17,346 nt of DNA from JALEFZ01 sp039817415 (lineage in GTDB: Bacteria; Bacteroidota; Bacteroidia; J057): the NCBI GenBank assembly GCA_039817415.1, contig JBCBVV010000079.1, positions 1-17,346 of the forward strand. Reading direction: 5' to 3'. The first letter of the stretch is position 1, and every line of letters starts with the position of its first letter. Below, in pieces: positions 14,343 through 17,346 of the stretch. The notes under the pieces were generated by a model that saw nothing but the letters and a program-made list of their open reading frames with translations, was not told where the DNA came from and made no database searches. A program made the translations under genes and the position numbers.

Positions 14343-15038
14343 ATGGAAAAGACAGCCTTCATCACAGGAGCCGCCGGAAACCTAGGGCTCGCAATGGTCA
14401 AAAAGTTTTTAGCTGGTGGATATAAGGTTGTGGGAACAAAACTCGATCATGAGAGAGTAGCTTCCTTCGAAAATCATGAAAACTTCGATTGCCTAGACAT
14501 TGATCTGTCTCAGGAAGATGCTGTCAACGAGGCAATATCCTTCTGTGAGAATAGGGGGGATTCCATTGGAGCTGCTGTATTAACTGTGGGCGGATTTGCG
14601 ATGGGAGATCTTGAACATACCGGAAAGGCCGAACTAGATAGAATGATTGGGTTGAATTTTTATATAGCATATTATTCTGCCAAGGCCGTTTTTAAGCATA
14701 TGAAGGCTCACGGAAAGGGCGGACATATTTTTTTAATCGGGGCCCGACCAGCTTTAAGTCCCGCTTCTGGTACTCCCATGGTCGCCTACACACTTTCTAA
14801 ATCCCTTATTCCTAATCTGGCAGAGATATTAAACGCCGAAGGTAAGGCTCATGGTATCACGACTTCAGTAATTGTTCCTTCCATCATCGACACGCCCCAA
14901 AATAGAGCTGCCATGCCAGATGCAGATTTTGAGAAATGGGTAACACCAGATGCCATAGCTGAGGTTGCATTTTTTACTGCTTCTGATGAAGGAAATATTC
15001 TTCGTGAGCCCATTTTGAAAGTGTATGGAGATAGCTAA
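14343..15038 (+). CDS. Short-chain dehydrogenase/reductase resembling quinonoid dihydropteridine reductase
   Basis: This 231-residue protein is a classical-length SDR with a Rossmann start TGAAGNLG (T8, G9, G12, G15) and the catalytic Y149-T-L-S-K153. Two features point to the dihydropteridine reductase (QDPR) branch. First, the usual catalytic Ser is absent: the motif reads LIGARPAL with Ala134, like the LAGAKAAL of QDPR, where Ala133 takes this place. Second, the segment D183-T-P-Q-N-R-A-A-M-P-D-A-D-F-E-K-W199 closely parallels the human QDPR segment DTPMNRKSMPEADFSSW, and VGGF aligns with AGGW. QDPR regenerates tetrahydropterin for aromatic hydroxylases using NADH. Whether this bacterium has phenylalanine hydroxylase cannot be seen here, so substrate remains inferred. 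The gene lies 79 bases after lon, same strand, and converges on the barrel gene. Confidence 0.88.
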   Translation: MEKTAFITGAAGNLGLAMVKKFLAGGYKVVGTKLDHERVASFENHENFDCLDIDLSQEDAVNEAISFCENRGDSIGAAVLTVGGFAMGDLEHTGKAELDRMIGLNFYIAYYSAKAVFKHMKAHGKGGHIFLIGARPALSPASGTPMVAYTLSKSLIPNLAEILNAEGKAHGITTSVIVPSIIDTPQNRAAMPDADFEKWVTPDAIAEVAFFTASDEGNILREPILKVYGDS

Positions 15039-15064
15039 GATCAGTTGACTGTTCAGGCTAGCTG

Positions 15065-15538
15065 CTAAAATCCAAGCCCCAATCCAATTCCAACCCCTGT
15101 TAGGGCTACAAAGCCTTTGAACACAAAGCCCCCTTCGGGTCTCATATACCTGTACCCTATACTTAAATCAGGCCCAAAGCCCCCTTCATCGGGTGTGGTA
15201 TCCGTGCTAGGTAGGTAATAAGTAGCAAGGCTAATCTCAAAGTGATGGGCACCAGCTCCCGTAAACCCACTAATATGTGCACGTGGTCCTGCGCCAGAAA
15301 AGAAAAGTGCCGCGCGGTATCGGCCATATCCCAATCCTCCATAGAAATGGAACGCATCATTTGGTTGAGACCAGATTCTCCTTTCCAATCCGGCGGCTAG
15401 ATGCCCATTGACGAATACGGTTCCCCCTTGGGCAAAAATGACATTATTGGGCATGGGAGAATCTTTTTGTTGTCCATGGGAAGGAGAAACAAATAAAAAG
15501 AAGGAGATCAAGAGGAAAAAAGCAGCTGAATAATTCAT
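15065..15538 (-). CDS. Small predicted outer-membrane beta-barrel protein
   Basis: I do not recognise a named family. From ATG 15538 the protein is 157 residues with a signal peptide (MNYSAAFFLLISFFLFVSPSHG, cut near SHGQ) and a mature part of alternating, Gly/Tyr/Phe-rich strands: HFYGGLGYGRYRAALF, HHFEISLATYYLP, GPDLSIGYRYMRPEGGFVFKGFVALTGVGIGLGLGF. It ends in Phe, the barrel-assembly signal. About six to eight strands could fit. An upstream ATG at 15589 would put 17 polar residues before the signal peptide, so 15538 is preferred, though no ribosome site decides it. Two short DNA repeats within the gene (AAAGCCCCCTTC at about 15126 and 15175) code for two EGGF segments. It is divergent from the sigma factor gene and convergent with the SDR gene (26 bases between stops). 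Confidence 0.72.
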   Translation of the reverse strand: MNYSAAFFLLISFFLFVSPSHGQQKDSPMPNNVIFAQGGTVFVNGHLAAGLERRIWSQPNDAFHFYGGLGYGRYRAALFFSGAGPRAHISGFTGAGAHHFEISLATYYLPSTDTTPDEGGFGPDLSIGYRYMRPEGGFVFKGFVALTGVGIGLGLGF

Positions 15539-15669
15539 AGTGAAAATTGCTTTGTCAGAGATATGATTCAAACTTCTAACGAAGGACATACTCTATCATA
15601 TATGTCCCAAGTGAGGATTTTGAGAAATTCCTGGCGGAGACTTCTTTATTGAATGGCTGATAATCAGGT

Positions 15670-15692
15670 TGATACCCTTTCGGTAGGTATCA
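15670..15692. repeat. Inverted repeat TGATACC / GGTATCA upstream of the sigma factor gene
   Basis: Perfect 7-bp arms TGATACC (15670-15676) and GGTATCA (15686-15692) are separated by 9 bases. The centre-to-centre distance of the arms is 16 bases, which could place both half-sites on one face of the DNA if a dimeric regulator binds. It lies in the divergent region between the barrel and sigma factor genes, about 75 bases before the sigma ATG. Confidence 0.5.
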
Positions 15693-15704
15693 TCGTATAT
15701 ACAA

Positions 15705-15745
15705 TAGTCGAAACCCATACAATAAAGCCTTTATTTATTCGACTA
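15705..15745. repeat. Nested inverted repeats just upstream of the sigma factor start
   Basis: The outer arms TAGTCGAA (15705-15712) and TTCGACTA (15738-15745) are perfect 8-bp complements. Inside them, AATAAA (15721-15726) pairs with TTTATT (15730-15735) around GCC. The outer pair ends 23 bases before the ATG at 15769. The two stems could form together in RNA (5'-UTR structure) or mark an operator for a dimer. There is no T-run, so this is not a terminator. Confidence 0.55.
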
Positions 15746-15768
15746 CTATATTGAACATCAAAAAAATC

Positions 15769-16341
15769 ATGGATTTAGGAGCTGAATTGTCAGCTGGACA
15801 AACACATATCATACGAGAAACCTTTGATCACGAGAAGGACAGGTTGTTGGCCTTTATCAGAAAGAGGGTACCTAGCGTGGAAGATGCGGAAGACATTCTG
15901 CAGGATGTATTTACCCAGCTGGTAGATCGTTACGATACGATAGAATCAATCGAACGGGTGAGCTCATGGCTCTTTTCGGTGGCCCGTAATAAAATCACCG
16001 ATAGCTACAGGAAGAAAAAGCCTGACAACTTCTCTCAACTGGAGAGGAAGTCAAATAACGGCGAGAGTGCACCTCTTTCCCTATTGGAAATCCTTCCTGA
16101 CCTGAATGCTGGTCCTGAAAAGGCCTATTTAAGAGGGCGTATCCTGGATGCCCTAGATGAGGCGTTGGATCAGTTGCCTGCTGAGCAGAAGGAAGTTTTT
16201 GTCCTTCACGAGTTTGACAACAAAAGCTTCAAGGAAATATCTGCTATGACAGGTGTTGGGCTTAATACCCTCTTGTCAAGAAAAAGATATGCTATTCTTG
16301 CCCTGAGGAAATCGTTGGAAAACATTTACCAGGAACTGTAA
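15769..16341 (+). CDS. ECF-type RNA polymerase sigma factor
   Basis: The protein (190 residues from ATG 15769) has sigma region 2 at about 20-85 (DRLLAFIRKRVPSVEDAEDILQDVFTQ with the following SSWLFSVARNKITDSYRKKK, the core-binding and -10 recognition part) and region 4 at about 135-185 (LDQLPAEQKEVFVLHEFDNKSFKEISAMTGVGLNTLLSRKRYA, a helix-turn-helix for -35). Between them is a somewhat long, acidic linker. Regions 1 and 3 are absent, so it is an ECF or group-4 sigma directing RNA polymerase to special promoters. A TTG at 15751 would add six residues and abut the nested repeat; ATG 15769 is preferred. The next gene starts 16 bases on and is the natural candidate for its membrane partner. It is probably regulated through the inverted repeats upstream. 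The family is sure, its stimulus unknown. Confidence 0.93.
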   Translation: MDLGAELSAGQTHIIRETFDHEKDRLLAFIRKRVPSVEDAEDILQDVFTQLVDRYDTIESIERVSSWLFSVARNKITDSYRKKKPDNFSQLERKSNNGESAPLSLLEILPDLNAGPEKAYLRGRILDALDEALDQLPAEQKEVFVLHEFDNKSFKEISAMTGVGLNTLLSRKRYAILALRKSLENIYQEL

Positions 16342-16344
16342 GTT

Positions 16345-16348
16345 GGAG
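16345..16348 (+). promoter_or_regulatory. Shine-Dalgarno-like GGAG before the His-rich membrane protein
   Basis: GGAG lies 9 bases before ATG 16358 and directly after the sigma factor stop codon (16339-16341). It favours ATG 16358 over the in-frame TTG at 16343, which overlaps this site. Clear sites of this sort are rare elsewhere in the window. Confidence 0.45.
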
Positions 16349-16357
16349 AATCGAATT

Positions 16358-16852
16358 ATGGGACATCATAAACATCATAAAAAGCATAAGGGTATTTTAA
16401 GCCTGCTTATTACAGCTTTTATCCTCAAAATTATCTGGAACGCACTTGTTCCTGATCTTTTCGGAGGCCCCTTTATCTCATACCTTCAGTCTTTATTGAT
16501 CATTTTGATTAGCAGATTGATACAAGGAGGAGGGTACTACTGGGGAAAGCGTGTAGGGGAAAAATACGATTGGGAGAAAAAAGAGTGGAAAGAATGGGAA
16601 AGCTCAGGATGGGCTGATTGTGGAAGAGGGAACTGGAAGGAACACTTCGAGGCGAAATGGAATCAGAAGGAAGATGAATTCTCCGATGCCATGCACGAAA
16701 CAGAAGAAGAACATATCGCGAAACAAGAAGCAGCTCGTGAGAAGGAAGAGTTTACAGAAGGATTTACCGAAGGCGGTAGGTTTGATGTAAACGTGGTAGA
16801 TGTAGAGGATAAGACCGAAGAAGAAGAGGACGAAGGCAAGTCGGAAGAGTAG
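16358..16852 (+). CDS. His-rich two-pass membrane protein, putative partner of the ECF sigma factor
   Basis: I do not recognise a named family. The 164-residue protein begins with a His/Lys cluster (MGHHKHHKKHKG), then has two hydrophobic segments (about 13-33 and 40-58) joined by a short loop (VPDLFGGPF), and a long soluble C-terminal part. The latter starts basic (GKRVGEKYDWEKK), has a Trp-rich stretch (EWKEWESSGW, GNWKEHFEAKW), a long charged helix (EEEHIAKQEAAREKEEF) and an acidic end. Positive charges flank both helices on the same side, so N- and C-termini should both be cytoplasmic. That layout would let the tail bind the sigma factor, making it a candidate anti-sigma or membrane tether; no known anti-sigma (ZAS, FecR) motif is present. 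The His cluster might sense metal ions. It is 16 bases after the sigma gene and followed by a strong terminator, so the two form a closed operon. Confidence 0.75.
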   Translation: MGHHKHHKKHKGILSLLITAFILKIIWNALVPDLFGGPFISYLQSLLIILISRLIQGGGYYWGKRVGEKYDWEKKEWKEWESSGWADCGRGNWKEHFEAKWNQKEDEFSDAMHETEEEHIAKQEAAREKEEFTEGFTEGGRFDVNVVDVEDKTEEEEDEGKSEE

Positions 16853-16871
16853 GGTAGAGCTGTGGATTGAG

Positions 16872-16909
16872 AAAGAGCTGGATCGAAAGATTCAGCTCTT
16901 TTGTTTTTT
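16872..16909 (+). terminator. Rho-independent terminator of the sigma factor operon
   Basis: AAAGAGCTG (16872-16880) pairs perfectly with CAGCTCTTT (16893-16901). The stem continues through a G-T pair and two A-T pairs around the loop CGAAAG. The tract TTGTTTTTT follows (16901-16909). It lies 19 bases after the stop codon of the His-rich protein. Confidence 0.88.
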
Positions 16910-16935
16910 ACCTTTTAGATGTAAGAAGTATAAGC

Positions 16936-17346
16936 ATGCAAGATTTATGGCATTATCTCAAAACCCAACTTCCCCTTTCTGAAGCGGACTACCTCTTGTG
17001 CGAAAGGCATTTCACCCTTGTTTCCCTGCCTCCAAAAAGCATCTTTATAGAAGCCGGACGGAAAATTGACGTTGCTTATTTTCTGATGGATGGCTTCGTA
17101 AAGGGTTACAAATGGTTCTCCGATAAGGAACTGGTCAATCATCTCGCAGGTCCCGGAGATTATCTTGCCTCCATAGAAAGTCTGACGGAGGGTAGTGTTT
17201 CAACTGAAAGTTTTGAGTCTGTTTCCTCTTGCAGGCTGTACAAAATCAACTATGAGAGTTTAGAACAACTCAAACAAAGTGGAAGCCATTTTACACTTAA
17301 GCGCATTTTGGACCAGAGATTCGATAAAGTTGTGCCAATGGCTTCC
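16936..17346 (+). CDS. Crp/Fnr-type cyclic-nucleotide-binding regulator, N-terminal part
   Basis: An open frame runs from ATG 16936 to the window edge without a stop, giving 137 residues. It reads as the effector-binding beta-roll and dimer-helix start of a Crp/Fnr regulator of the Bacteroidota type: SLPPKSIFIEAGRK, VAYFLMDGFVKGYKWF, the HLAGPGDYLASIESLTEGS hairpin and the ESFESVSSCRLYKINYESLEQL strand. The classical cAMP-binding RxS motif is not seen in the expected place, and there are no Fnr-like N-terminal cysteine clusters, so the ligand is unknown. The DNA-binding helix-turn-helix would lie beyond the window. It starts 27 bases after the sigma operon terminator, so it is probably a separate unit. 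A minus-strand open frame at 16945-17142 is a shadow. Confidence 0.85.
   Translation, partial: MQDLWHYLKTQLPLSEADYLLCERHFTLVSLPPKSIFIEAGRKIDVAYFLMDGFVKGYKWFSDKELVNHLAGPGDYLASIESLTEGSVSTESFESVSSCRLYKINYESLEQLKQSGSHFTLKRILDQRFDKVVPMAS

Noticed and set aside
1..17346. CRISPR arrays, tRNA or rRNA genes, insertion sequences, attachment sites
   Set aside because: No regularly spaced repeats, cloverleaf-like sequences, transposase or integrase genes, or terminal repeats flanking a gene block were seen on either strand.

Overview
The window looks like a chromosomal stretch of a Bacteroidota bacterium, most likely of the Cytophagales / Cyclobacteriaceae type. The grounds are the end of a TonB-dependent receptor, a DUF5606 protein, a long-form HDIG membrane protein, a TolB-like propeller next to queG, the moderate AT richness and the near absence of Shine-Dalgarno sequences. 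Family calls come from recalled motifs and protein layout only; no database search was possible. There is no tRNA, rRNA, CRISPR array, transposase, integrase or phage gene.

Layout, left half. A frameshifted C-terminal piece of a TonB-dependent receptor (1-308, +) ends at a clear terminator. A small exported protein of unknown function follows on the minus strand (579-1097). Next is a plus-strand run of queG (tRNA epoxyqueuosine reductase), a secreted TolB-like beta-propeller and an unknown 136-residue protein (1196-3514). It converges on a minus-strand 7TM-HD phosphodiesterase of the PgpH type (3523-5769), with a DUF1801 protein further right (5893-6300). A secreted LamG/FN3/metallophosphatase (6473-8290) and a glutaryl-CoA-dehydrogenase-type acyl-CoA dehydrogenase (8410-9612) follow on the plus strand.

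Layout, right half. A His-tailed single-pass membrane protein (9766-10137, +) meets, stop codon on stop codon, a three-gene minus-strand run read right to left: DUF5606 protein, DUF2231 membrane protein, HMA-like lipoprotein. Divergent from that run is lon (11765-14263), then a short-chain reductase resembling quinonoid dihydropteridine reductase (14343-15038) and a small outer-membrane barrel on the minus strand (15065-15538). After an intergenic region rich in inverted repeats comes an ECF-type sigma factor paired with a His-rich two-pass membrane protein (15769-16852), closed by a strong terminator. A Crp/Fnr regulator (16936 onward) is cut by the window edge.

How the genes relate. Most are independent housekeeping or accessory units: tRNA modification, second-messenger turnover, protein quality control and acyl-CoA oxidation. 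Two places are less ordinary. One is the group at 9766-10977, where His tails, paired cysteines and a DUF2231 membrane protein suggest metal or redox work in the cell envelope. The other is the sigma factor with its His-rich membrane partner, preceded by nested inverted repeats. I found no clearly new defence or mobile system; these two modules and the unexplained inverted repeats are the best candidates for something undescribed.
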